From G963665185 sp049723905 (lineage in GTDB: Bacteria; Desulfobacterota; Desulfovibrionia; Desulfovibrionales; Desulfovibrionaceae), in assembly GCF_049723905.1 (NCBI RefSeq), contig NZ_JBJKFD010000001.1:620001-684000 (forward strand): a stretch of DNA of 64,000 bases. The letters are read 5' to 3'. The notes beneath the pieces were generated by a model. It had not been told where the DNA came from and made no database searches. It saw only the letters and a list, made by a program, of their open reading frames with translations. Of this stretch, positions 26,252 to 34,852 are shown in pieces. Within the stretch, counting starts at the first letter, position 1; each line of letters opens with the position of its first letter. Made by a program: the position numbers and the translations under genes.

Positions 26252-26626
26252 TCAGGATTCGATAATAACCACGGCAGCGGCCATGTCTTTGGCATGGGTC
26301 AACGTCAGTAGGATGCGTTGTCCACCCATGGCCTGCATGTGCTCAAGAGCTGGGCCGTGGAAAATCATCCCCGGTTTTCCCGCGCTATTTCGGGTTACCT
26401 GCAGGTCGTGAAACCCAATGCCTTCGGCAAAACCGGTTCCCAGCGCCTTGACGGCAGCTTCCTTTGCGGCAAAACGGGCTGCCACATATTCAGCCAGACG
26501 TTTACGGGGCAGGCCATTTTGTTCACTGGGGCCCAAGACGCGGTCGATGAAACGCTGTCCAAAACGTTCTATACTGCGCTCTACCCGGTTGATCTCAGTG
26601 AGGTCCACTCCCAGGCCGACAATCAT
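26252..26626 (-). CDS. acpS: Holo-[acyl-carrier-protein] synthase AcpS
   Basis: A 124-residue phosphopantetheinyl transferase of the AcpS type. MIVGLGVDLTEINRVE carries the metal-binding aspartate and AARFAAKEAAVKALGTG the second metal ligand (glutamate) and lysine. The C-terminus, RILLTLTHAKDMAAAVVII, is also typical. It activates ACP by transferring 4'-phosphopantetheine from CoA. It lies between pdxJ and nnr, a common arrangement. Confidence 0.95.
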   Translation of the reverse strand: MIVGLGVDLTEINRVERSIERFGQRFIDRVLGPSEQNGLPRKRLAEYVAARFAAKEAAVKALGTGFAEGIGFHDLQVTRNSAGKPGMIFHGPALEHMQAMGGQRILLTLTHAKDMAAAVVIIES

Positions 26627-26644
26627 GGCATAATCTCCGGTTGC

Positions 26645-27370
26645 CTAATCTGCAAAACTGTCGACAATCGCGACCATGCGCTCTACGGCTTCGGGAAGAC
26701 CTGTGAGTACCGCACGTGAAATAATGCTGTGTCCGATGGAATATTCCTGGATACCCGGGACATCCCTGAATGCAAAAATATTGTGGTAGTCCAGACCGTG
26801 ACCAAGGTTGACCTTGAGTCCCAAATCCTGGGCTTTGGCGATTCCGGTCAGGATGGACTCCAATTCTTTGTGACGGTCGGCTTCGGTTGCAGCGTCCGAG
26901 TAGTGTCCGGTATGGATTTCAATGAATTCCGCGCCTATTTCTACCGCAGCTTCTATTTGAGCCGGATCGGCATCGATGAAAAGACTCGCCTTGATGCCTT
27001 TGTCTGCCAGCGGGGCGAGGTAGGCTTGCAGTTCGGAAACACGTGAAGCGACATCAAGTCCGCCTTCCGTGGTCAATTCCTGACGTTTTTCTGGAACCAA
27101 GCAAACCATCTGCGGTTCATAGCGCAATGCAATTTCCTGCATTTCCTTGGTGGCAGCCATTTCCAGATGAAAACGGGTCTGAATACTTTGGCTGAACAGA
27201 GCGACATCACGATCCTGGATGTGTCTCCTGTCTTCTCGCAGGTGCATGATGATGGCGGAAGCACCGGCCAGTTCGCAGATGTGCGCGGCGGTAACAGGAT
27301 CCGGCTCTTTGCCCAGACGTGCCTGGCGAATTGTGGCTACATGATCGACGTTAACTGCTAAAACGGGCAT
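26645..27370 (-). CDS. pdxJ: Pyridoxine 5'-phosphate synthase PdxJ
   Basis: A 241-residue TIM-barrel enzyme that joins aminoacetone phosphate and deoxyxylulose phosphate in vitamin B6 synthesis. The N-terminal VNVDHVATIRQARLG is diagnostic, followed by HLREDRRHIQDRD, the active-site glutamate region EMAATKEM, and GHGLDYHN. AAGGAG precedes the ATG. It is the first gene of the minus-strand run ending at cimA; the next gene, acpS, starts 18 bases downstream. Confidence 0.96.
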   Translation of the reverse strand: MPVLAVNVDHVATIRQARLGKEPDPVTAAHICELAGASAIIMHLREDRRHIQDRDVALFSQSIQTRFHLEMAATKEMQEIALRYEPQMVCLVPEKRQELTTEGGLDVASRVSELQAYLAPLADKGIKASLFIDADPAQIEAAVEIGAEFIEIHTGHYSDAATEADRHKELESILTGIAKAQDLGLKVNLGHGLDYHNIFAFRDVPGIQEYSIGHSIISRAVLTGLPEAVERMVAIVDSFAD

Positions 27371-27562
27371 GATTGGCTCCTTGCGGGCTTACTCTTAATT
27401 TTTCTTTTACCGGAGCATAACGCCCCGTCCAATGAGTATGCGCAACAGCAAAGGTTTGCAACATTCCTGTCATCAGGCTGAGTATTGACGCTGTCGGAAC
27501 ATATGAGTACCCAATTGCCAGCTTGAAAAAAGAAATCACTTTACGTGGAGATTGTATATAAC

Positions 27563-28906
27563 ATGAACGTTTGTATTGTTGGAACCGGTTACGTCGGGTT
27601 GGTCAGTGCGGCCTGTTTCGCGGAAATGGGAAACGATGTCGTTTGCGTGGATGTAAACCCCGAAGTTGTTGAAACTCTCAATCGTGGAGAGGTTCACATC
27701 TACGAACCGGGACTGGACATTTTAGTAAAACGTAATTCTGCCGAAGGCAGGCTTCGGTTTACCACCAGCCTTGCCGAAGGGCTGGAAAATGCCCTGTGCG
27801 TATTTATTACTGTAGGAACTCCGTCCATGCCAGATGGGTCTTGCGATCTTCGATATGTACAGCAGGTTGCCGCAGAAATCGGCTCCAACATGACCAGCTA
27901 TAAGATTGTGGTCGATAAATCTACGGTTCCCGTTGGGACGGCAGACATGGTCCGGGATATCATAAACCGGGAGTTGAATAAGCGGGGAGTGGATATCGAA
28001 TGCGATGTCGTTTCCAACCCGGAATTTTTGAAGGAAGGCGATGCTGTCAACGACTTCATGAAACCGGATAGGGTTATTGTGGGAACCGACAGCGAAAAGG
28101 CTGCAAGGTACTTGCAAACCCTTTATTCTCCGTATGCCAGAAGCCGCTCCAAGCTCATTATGATGAGTGTGAAGAGTGCGGAAATGACGAAATATGCAGC
28201 CAACTGCATGCTTGCAACTAAAATATCTTTTATCAACGAAGTAGCGAACTTATGTGAACTCGTTGGAGCCGATGTCCATGATGTCCGTATGGGCATCGGT
28301 GCAGACCACCGTATCGGCTACCATTTTATTTACCCAGGAGTCGGCTATGGAGGTTCCTGTTTCCCCAAAGACGTCAGAGCTCTTATCAGGACCTGCAAGG
28401 AAAACGGCTATTCGCCACGGCTTATCGAAGCTGTTGATGAGGTCAACAACCGCCAAAAGATGGTACTTTCGAACAAGGTAAAAAATTATTTTGCAGCGCA
28501 GGGTGGTGTGCGAGGAAAAACTCTGGCCATGTGGGGCCTTGCCTTCAAAGCTAATACTGATGATACCCGTGAAGCTCCCTCTATTCGTATTATTCAGGAT
28601 TTGTCCGCAGAGGGGATGAAGGTACGGATATTCGACCCCGAGGCCACCGTATCGGAGGTCGAAGATCTGAAAAGTAATCCTTTGGTTGAAATGGTGGACT
28701 CGCAGTATGATCTTCTTGATGGAGCCGACGCATTGGCGGTGGTCACCGAGTGGAATCAGTTCCGCAATCCGGATTTCGGGCGTATCAAAAAGCTGCTGAA
28801 AAATCCGGTGATCTTCGATGGTCGCAATCTGTATGCGCCGGAAATGATGTCCGAGGAAGGCTTCACTTACTTCTCGATTGGACGCTTAGTGGCCCGTCCT
28901 TATTAA
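27563..28906 (+). CDS. ugd: UDP-glucose 6-dehydrogenase
   Basis: A 447-residue NAD-dependent enzyme making UDP-glucuronate for surface polysaccharide. The Rossmann motif is VGTGYVGLVSAACFAEMG, followed by STVPVGTADMV and VSNPEFLKEGDAV. The catalytic cysteine is in GVGYGGSCFPKDVRAL, and FKANTDDTREAPS marks the C-terminal domain. I place the start at the ATG 27563 (MNVCIVG) behind GGAG; a GTG at 27545 would add six residues. A terminator follows at 28949. Confidence 0.94.
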   Translation: MNVCIVGTGYVGLVSAACFAEMGNDVVCVDVNPEVVETLNRGEVHIYEPGLDILVKRNSAEGRLRFTTSLAEGLENALCVFITVGTPSMPDGSCDLRYVQQVAAEIGSNMTSYKIVVDKSTVPVGTADMVRDIINRELNKRGVDIECDVVSNPEFLKEGDAVNDFMKPDRVIVGTDSEKAARYLQTLYSPYARSRSKLIMMSVKSAEMTKYAANCMLATKISFINEVANLCELVGADVHDVRMGIGADHRIGYHFIYPGVGYGGSCFPKDVRALIRTCKENGYSPRLIEAVDEVNNRQKMVLSNKVKNYFAAQGGVRGKTLAMWGLAFKANTDDTREAPSIRIIQDLSAEGMKVRIFDPEATVSEVEDLKSNPLVEMVDSQYDLLDGADALAVVTEWNQFRNPDFGRIKKLLKNPVIFDGRNLYAPEMMSEEGFTYFSIGRLVARPY

Positions 28907-28948
28907 GCTTTTTTTCTCTAGCTTCTGTATGATGGAATATCCCAATAA

Positions 28949-28987
28949 AATAAGCCCCCGCTGCCTGAAGGCAACGGGGGCTTATTG
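28949..28987 (+). terminator. Terminator shared by ugd and the small gene at 29001
   Basis: A long hairpin AATAAGCCCCCG ... CGGGGGCTTATT, with an inner TGCC/GGCA stem, lies between the convergent genes ugd and 29001-29222. The symmetrical ends suggest that it serves both directions. Confidence 0.8.
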
Positions 28988-29000
28988 ATACATAATGAAA

Positions 29001-29222
29001 TTAAAACGGGCTGATGGAACGCTGACAAAACCTCAACTGAAGTTCCGTCAAAATCAGGCGTTCATAGTCCAGGCTTGAAGCTTGCTGTTCTCCGGTATTT
29101 TCGGTTAATAAGCGTTCAAGCTGCTGGGTCTCCTCCCAAAAGTCCAGAAGCTCCTGGTCTCCGAGAGTTTTGATCTGATCCTCAACCGTGAGAGAATCGT
29201 ATGTGTTGAGCATCTGCCCCAT
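29001..29222 (-). CDS. Hypothetical protein, 73 aa
   Basis: An acidic, helix-rich protein of 73 residues (MGQMLNTYDSLTVEDQIKTL at the N-terminus) with a WEETQQLERLL segment in the middle and a short aromatic tail. It has no signal peptide, membrane helix or cysteine motif and I recognise no family. AAGGAG lies 11 bases before the ATG, and the gene ends beside a strong bidirectional terminator, so it is probably real. Its upstream region is a 340-base non-coding gap shared with cheW. Confidence 0.6.
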   Translation of the reverse strand: MGQMLNTYDSLTVEDQIKTLGDQELLDFWEETQQLERLLTENTGEQQASSLDYERLILTELQLRFCQRSISPF

Positions 29223-29564
29223 GTGTATGACAACTCCTTGAGTGGATAGGCAAAAGAAATTCGAATCCCGAAGTTAATGATAGGGTTGTAGGAAATGAAG
29301 AGGGATTTGGCAACATATTTTCCGAGGATACTTTCCTTATAATCAGAGTGGGTACAGCGTCTTATCTGGCAATTTTTTTATAGTTTCTGAGGCAAATATT
29401 TAGTAAATTTATAATATACTTTCTTTCATTTCTACATATTAAATTCATTTGACGAGCAAAAAGCTTGAAAAAGACGACAGCAGTCTCTAAGATGACTAAA
29501 GACACCATGTGTCCGCTCCCGGACTTTTCCACGCGGACCCAAGCTGTTACTCAGGAGAGCGTCC
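29223..29564. other. Non-coding divergent region upstream of cheW
   Basis: About 340 AT-rich bases between the divergent 73-aa gene and cheW. A TATAAT lies at 29410-29415 on the plus strand, but I cannot find a matching -35 at 16-18 bases, so no promoter is assigned. No repeats or RNA genes are seen. Confidence 0.45.
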
Positions 29565-30041
29565 ATGGAAGAAACCCAGAAGAGACAAGATGTTGAATTG
29601 ATGCAGCTTGTCACATTCAGCATTGGTGATGAAGAGTTCGGAGTTGATATCCTGAAGGTTCAGGAAATCATCCGTACTATGGAAATCACCAAGGTGCCTA
29701 AAGCTCCCTTGTTTGTTGAGGGAGTCATCAACTTGCGGGGAAAAGTCATCCCCATTATCGACCTGCGCAGGCGCTTTGGACTTGAGACTCGGGATCATGA
29801 TAAAAATACGAGGATTATCGTTATTGAAATCAATAACATGATTGTCGGATTTGTTGTGGATTCGGTTTCAGAAGTTCTGCGAATTCCAGCGAGCACGGTG
29901 GAACCACCACCACCTGTCGTCGCCGGACTGGAGTCCGAGTACATCAGCGGAGTGGGCAAGCTTGAAGATAGGCTTCTCATTCTTCTTGATCTCGACCGCC
30001 TCCTTTCAAGCGAAGAAAAGGATATGCTCGCCAGCGTCTAA
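29565..30041 (+). CDS. cheW: Chemotaxis adaptor CheW
   Basis: A 158-residue CheW-domain protein: MQLVTFSIGDEEFGVDILKV, then KAPLFVEGVINLRGKVIPIIDLRRRFG, the diagnostic signature, and GFVVDSVSEVLRIP. CheW couples chemoreceptors to the kinase CheA. No other chemotaxis gene is nearby, so this is an isolated copy. GGAG precedes the ATG by about 9 bases. Confidence 0.95.
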   Translation: MEETQKRQDVELMQLVTFSIGDEEFGVDILKVQEIIRTMEITKVPKAPLFVEGVINLRGKVIPIIDLRRRFGLETRDHDKNTRIIVIEINNMIVGFVVDSVSEVLRIPASTVEPPPPVVAGLESEYISGVGKLEDRLLILLDLDRLLSSEEKDMLASV

Positions 30042-30063
30042 GCAGGTGAAAAGACATTTTCTC

Positions 30064-30091
30064 ATTCCCAAGGGGATTTCCCCTTGGGAAT
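30064..30091 (+). terminator. Strong stem-loop after cheW
   Basis: A perfect 13-bp inverted repeat (ATTCCCAAGGGGA / TCCCCTTGGGAAT) separated by two bases begins 22 bases after the cheW stop. It lacks a T run, so it may act as an RNA-stabilising or Rho-linked element rather than a classical terminator. Confidence 0.45.
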
Positions 30092-30279
30092 TGAGGATGA
30101 CGTCACAACCTGTTCCCGTGATCCGGTATCCACAATAGAATGTCGATCGACCTGCGGCCCTTGGTTGATAGACCACAGTATAAAGTTCAAAGTTTTTTTC
30201 GCCTGCGATAGTTTCCAATGCCGTCTGCTTCTTCTGGGGTGGATGGCTTTTGTTTTGTGTTTACCAACAAGGATTTTCC

Positions 30280-33200
30280 GTGCGATTTCCCAAAGAATTG
30301 AGCCGATTCCAGCAAGGTCGGGAAGATCTTGTAAAAATTTATAAAAGCGGCCCAGGAACTCAGGCCTATTTGGCCAGTCAACTGGTAAACCAAGGCGAAG
30401 ATGTCGTCATTGTTGTTCCCGGAGAACGAGAACTCGCAGAAATGCGTGTCCTTTTGGGCGTATTTTCAAGCGGGCAGCAACAATCTCCCTGGGTTGTGTT
30501 TCCTTCTTTCAAGCCAGGCTCTCATACTGCTTTGGAATGGGGGAGCCGCTGGACCGCTCTCCATGGTCTTTACCAAGGCACTCCCGGGGGGAGCAGCGGC
30601 AGGGGCATCCTCCTGTCTGTCGAGTCCTTGCTCCCCAAATGGCCAGCACCCGATGTGGCAGCACTGGCTCGTATTGAATTATCCCAAGGCGAGGAAATCA
30701 GTTCAGAACTTGTTCTTGAACAGCTTGTGGAATGGGGATACCGCCGCGTCCCCATGGTGACCGGCCCCGGAGAAATGGCCATGCGGGGCGATATCCTGGA
30801 CGTTTACAGTCCGGCCTATGACAAGCCCCTGCGTCTTGAGTTTTTTGGTAACGACCTGGAAGCATTGCGTCTTTTTAACCCAACCAGTCAAAGATCCGTT
30901 GACGTGTTGGAACAGGCATTTCTATTTCCTGTTGCGCCTGCTCTTATGGGAGAGCCGTTTATCAGCCAGGCCAACAACAAATGGAATACCCTCAAAACCA
31001 CCGGGCAAATCAATTCCAATACACGTGAGCATTTACGCAGTGCAATGCAGCAGGGAGAAGGGCAGTTCTGGCCTGGCCTTTACTATGCCGAGCCTGCCAG
31101 ATTGCATGACTATTTTTCCTCAAAGGCGATTTTTTTGCTTTCCGGTGCGGATGATTTACGGGCAAAACTCAAGGAAGCGGCTTGGGCTTGGGAAGAACAT
31201 CTGGAGAAAAACAAAAAGGATGGAGGCCCGATCATCCCCTTGGATGTGGTGCTCTGGCCGGAGGAAGATGCCCGGAAAACCTGGATAGATCGCCGCCAGC
31301 TTGTTTTTGAAGGGCTGGTGATGGGGGAACGCAAAGAAGGCATTGAACTGGAAGAACATCCTATCCGCGAATTTCAGGATTTATTCTGGAAACCGGACCA
31401 GCTGCGTCGTCCCTGGCAGACGATGGTGGGTGCTTTCAAACAGTGGACGCAAGAAGGGCAGACCTGCGTGGTGGGATTCCATTCTGGGCGGGCACGTCAG
31501 AAATTTATAGAGCTTGCCGTGCAGGATGAGCTTCCCCTGGATACCCGATTTGGGGAGGATCTCAAGGGAATAGCGGCAGTTGTCGCCCCGTTGCGAAACG
31601 GAATGGAGCTTTCCTGGGCAGGATTGCGGATTTTTCCCGAGGGCGTGCTACAGCCCAAAAGCGAACGCACTGCGCAGCGCAAGGACACGGCCTTTGAAGG
31701 CCTTAAGCGTTATGATGACCTGGAAGACAACGACCTGCTCGTCCACCGGGACTACGGCGTATGCATGTTTTCCGGACTCAAGCGAATCAGCGTAGGTGAG
31801 GTTGCCAACGATTACCTGCTTCTTCGTTTTGCCGGAGACGACAATCTTTATCTTCCGGTTGACCGGATGGGGCTGGTTCAAAAATACAAGGGACCTGAAG
31901 GTCAGCACCCGGCTCTCGACAACCTGCGAGGGACGCGTTGGAAAAATGCCACCCAGCGGGCTAAGAAAGCTATTGAGAAAATAGCGCATGAACTGGTGGA
32001 AATGTATGCCTATCGGCAAGTTGCCAAAGGGTATGCGTACCAGGCCCCCGGAGAGCTGTTCTGGGAATTCGAGGCGTCCTTTGGCTTTGAGGAAACTCCG
32101 GACCAGGCAAAGGCCATCCGTGAAGTTCTGGAAGATATGGAGCGTTCCGAGCCGATGGACCGTTTGGTCTGTGGTGATGTCGGTTTTGGCAAAACTGAGG
32201 TTGCCATGCGCGCGGCTTTTCGTGCGGTTTTGGATGGAAAGCAGGTGGTCATTCTCTGTCCCACAACTGTTCTTGCCGAACAGCATTATCAGAATTTCAA
32301 AAGCCGTATGCGCGATTATCCAGTCAATGTGGGCATGCTCTCCCGTTTTGTGGCAAAAGCGGAACAACGTAATACGTTGGAAGCAGCCAGAAAAGGACGG
32401 ATCGACATCCTTGTGGGCACACACCGGCTTCTTTCCAAGGATGTCTTTTTACCCAACCTGGGACTCCTCGTTCTTGACGAAGAACAGCGCTTCGGCGTCA
32501 AACACAAAGAGAAGCTCAAAGAACTCAAGCGCAGTGTGGATGCACTTACCCTTACTGCCACTCCTATCCCCCGAACGTTGCAGCTTTCTTTGTCGGGGAT
32601 TCGTTCATTGAGTGTCATTGAAACGCCTCCGCACGAACGCAAACCCGTTGAGACCGCATTGTTGGAACGGGACGATACGCCTTTGAAGAATATTTTGGAG
32701 CGTGAGCTGGAGCGTGGAGGCCAGGTTTTCTGGGTCCATAATCGTGTGCGCACGTTGGAAGGAGTGGCCGCCTATGTTTCGAAGCTGGCTCCCGATGCCA
32801 GAATAGGTATGGCTCACGGACAGATGACGGCAACCCGTCTTGAAGAAACAATGCATTCCTTCTGGCACGGTGATCTGGATATTCTGGTCTGTACTTCCAT
32901 TGTTGAATCCGGTCTGGATTTTCCCAATGCAAACACACTCATTGTAGATCAGGCCCAGATGTTCGGACTTGGTCAGCTTTACCAGCTGCGTGGCAGAGTA
33001 GGGCGCAGCGAGCGACAGGCCTACGCCTATTTTGTTGTGCCCAAACTCGACGCCATTCCCGAGGATGCCAAAAAACGTCTGCGGGTTATTCTGGACATGG
33101 ATTTTCTTGGAGCCGGTTTTCAGATTGCTCTGGAGGATTTGCGTCTGCGTGGGGCAGGGAATATCTTGGGAGAGGCGCAATCTGGACAGATTGCCAAAGT

Positions 33201-33750
33201 CGGGCTTGATTTGTTTATGGAAATGCTCGCCGAAGAGGTTGCCCGACTCAAAGGGGAAGACCTGTCCACCATACGCGATCCGGAAATCAATTTTGTTTTT
33301 CCCGCTCATATTCCCGAGGACTACATTGCAGAACCAAACGAGCGCCTGAAGTACTACCGCTCTCTTTCTGCAGCCAAAACAGCCGATGGGGTCCAGGAAA
33401 TTGCGGAAGAATTACGCGACCGATTCGGGCCGCTTCAACCCGCCTTGAATAATTTTGTTTCCATGCTTGAGCTCAAAAGAGTCCTTGCTGCCTTGGCTGC
33501 TCGTCAGGCGGATTTGTTTCCGGGACGGGCGGTTTGTAAATGGGACTCGTCTGGCAGGGGGCTCAATCCGGACATCGTCTTGCCATGGTTGCAAAAGCGC
33601 GACACATGGGCCAAACTCCTGCCCGACAATGGACTGGAACTCCGTCTGCCTCACAACACATCGACGGATAAGAGCGACATAGCTGAATCCATGGCCTTTT
33701 TTGCCCGGGAACTGGCTCAACTTCTTGATCAAGGGCATGCACAGTCATGA
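30280..33750 (+). CDS. mfd: Transcription-repair coupling factor Mfd
   Basis: A translocase of 1156 residues that removes stalled RNA polymerase and recruits UvrA. I take the GTG at 30280 because AAGGA lies about 8 bases upstream; an in-frame TTG at 30250 has no such site. The UvrB-like N-terminal part (to about 470) is followed by the polymerase-interaction domain (DDLEDNDLLVHRDYGVCMFS) and the RecG-like motor: GFEETPDQAKAI, Walker A CGDVGFGKTEVAMRAAF, DEEQRFGVKHKEKLK, LTATPIPRTLQLSL and QLRGRVGRSERQAYAY. The C-terminal TRCF domain is present. The stop overlaps the next gene as ATGA. Confidence 0.96.
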   Translation: MRFPKELSRFQQGREDLVKIYKSGPGTQAYLASQLVNQGEDVVIVVPGERELAEMRVLLGVFSSGQQQSPWVVFPSFKPGSHTALEWGSRWTALHGLYQGTPGGSSGRGILLSVESLLPKWPAPDVAALARIELSQGEEISSELVLEQLVEWGYRRVPMVTGPGEMAMRGDILDVYSPAYDKPLRLEFFGNDLEALRLFNPTSQRSVDVLEQAFLFPVAPALMGEPFISQANNKWNTLKTTGQINSNTREHLRSAMQQGEGQFWPGLYYAEPARLHDYFSSKAIFLLSGADDLRAKLKEAAWAWEEHLEKNKKDGGPIIPLDVVLWPEEDARKTWIDRRQLVFEGLVMGERKEGIELEEHPIREFQDLFWKPDQLRRPWQTMVGAFKQWTQEGQTCVVGFHSGRARQKFIELAVQDELPLDTRFGEDLKGIAAVVAPLRNGMELSWAGLRIFPEGVLQPKSERTAQRKDTAFEGLKRYDDLEDNDLLVHRDYGVCMFSGLKRISVGEVANDYLLLRFAGDDNLYLPVDRMGLVQKYKGPEGQHPALDNLRGTRWKNATQRAKKAIEKIAHELVEMYAYRQVAKGYAYQAPGELFWEFEASFGFEETPDQAKAIREVLEDMERSEPMDRLVCGDVGFGKTEVAMRAAFRAVLDGKQVVILCPTTVLAEQHYQNFKSRMRDYPVNVGMLSRFVAKAEQRNTLEAARKGRIDILVGTHRLLSKDVFLPNLGLLVLDEEQRFGVKHKEKLKELKRSVDALTLTATPIPRTLQLSLSGIRSLSVIETPPHERKPVETALLERDDTPLKNILERELERGGQVFWVHNRVRTLEGVAAYVSKLAPDARIGMAHGQMTATRLEETMHSFWHGDLDILVCTSIVESGLDFPNANTLIVDQAQMFGLGQLYQLRGRVGRSERQAYAYFVVPKLDAIPEDAKKRLRVILDMDFLGAGFQIALEDLRLRGAGNILGEAQSGQIAKVGLDLFMEMLAEEVARLKGEDLSTIRDPEINFVFPAHIPEDYIAEPNERLKYYRSLSAAKTADGVQEIAEELRDRFGPLQPALNNFVSMLELKRVLAALAARQADLFPGRAVCKWDSSGRGLNPDIVLPWLQKRDTWAKLLPDNGLELRLPHNTSTDKSDIAESMAFFARELAQLLDQGHAQS

Positions 33751-34763
33751 CAAAAGCCTGCATGAAACGAAAACTGCTGCAAAACACGTGTATTGGACTG
33801 TTCGTTCTGCTTGTTTTGGGATGTACGCCGGACAAAGATGAATTGGGCGTTGTGGCTCGAGTGAATGGTGCCCCCATTTATTTGCGTCAAGTAGAGTTCA
33901 AAAATGACGTTTCATCCGTAATTGGCCGAGACGAATACAACCCGACCATCGAAGAGTTACGTAAGGATTATGGCAAAGCCTTGGGGGAACTCATCGGCGA
34001 AACCCTGGTAGCCCAAGATCTCAAATCCAGAGGGTTGAGCGTTACGCCCGAAGAAGTCCAGGCAGAAGAGGACAAGGTACGCTCCGATTATCCTGAAGGC
34101 GGATTCGAAGAGGCATTGACCGAGGAATATGTCGATTTGAAAGCCTGGCGGGAACAGCTTAAAGCCAGGTTGGCAATGCAAAAGTTCATAAATCTGGTGC
34201 TGCGCCCCTCCGTGACGTTGGATCATCTGGAGGCACAACAGTATTATAAAGATCATTTGGCGGATTTTTTCCTTCCGGCACAGGTAACCTTTCTGTATAT
34301 CAGCGGTCCCAACAGGGATCTCGTTGAGAAGGCGACTGCTTTTTACCACCAGGGTGTCGCAGCTGTTGATATTTCCGAAAAACTCAAACATGTGGACGTA
34401 CGACGGCTGCGGCTGCGCGACGACAGGCTGTCCGGCTCATGGCGGACCATCATCAATTCGCTGCAGCCTGGACAGGAAAGCGACATCATGGCCGCTGAAT
34501 CTGGGTTTCAACGTTTGATTTTACAGCAGCGTTCACCAGGCATGCTCATGGACCTGTCAAAAGCATATCCGGTTATCGAAAAAATTATGATAGAAAAAAA
34601 GATATCCCAAGCATACGACACTTGGTTTGCAAACGCCTTAAAGAATGCGGATATCAAGGTTAACGGGTTACTGCTGAAACAAAAAAAGGAAGAAAAAAAA
34701 TCCGCTTCCCCTCGCAATAAAGAGCTGGAAACAACGACGGCGCCCCCCAAAAACAAAAGCTGA
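33747..34763 (+). CDS. SurA/PrsA-like lipoprotein (putative peptidyl-prolyl isomerase)
   Basis: A 338-residue exported lipoprotein: hydrophobic segment GLFVLLVLGC with the lipobox LVLGC, then a SurA-type N-domain (VVARVNGAPIYLRQVEF; LGELIGETLVAQDLKSRGLSV) rich in helices. The stretch where a parvulin domain should lie (about 190-270) is shorter and weakly conserved, so it may be a chaperone without isomerase activity. The C-terminus is lysine-rich and low complexity. The ATG at 33747 overlaps the mfd stop by 4 bases; a second ATG at 33762 (MKRKLLQ) would give a more ordinary lipoprotein signal. It is followed by surA. Confidence 0.82.
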   Translation: MTKACMKRKLLQNTCIGLFVLLVLGCTPDKDELGVVARVNGAPIYLRQVEFKNDVSSVIGRDEYNPTIEELRKDYGKALGELIGETLVAQDLKSRGLSVTPEEVQAEEDKVRSDYPEGGFEEALTEEYVDLKAWREQLKARLAMQKFINLVLRPSVTLDHLEAQQYYKDHLADFFLPAQVTFLYISGPNRDLVEKATAFYHQGVAAVDISEKLKHVDVRRLRLRDDRLSGSWRTIINSLQPGQESDIMAAESGFQRLILQQRSPGMLMDLSKAYPVIEKIMIEKKISQAYDTWFANALKNADIKVNGLLLKQKKEEKKSASPRNKELETTTAPPKNKS

Positions 34764-34852
34764 GTCTATACCGCAAAATGTGGATACTCGTTGCATTAGT
34801 ATGCAAAAGGTACTAGGTTCGCTGAAAAAAAGAAGTTGAGGATCCATTGCAG

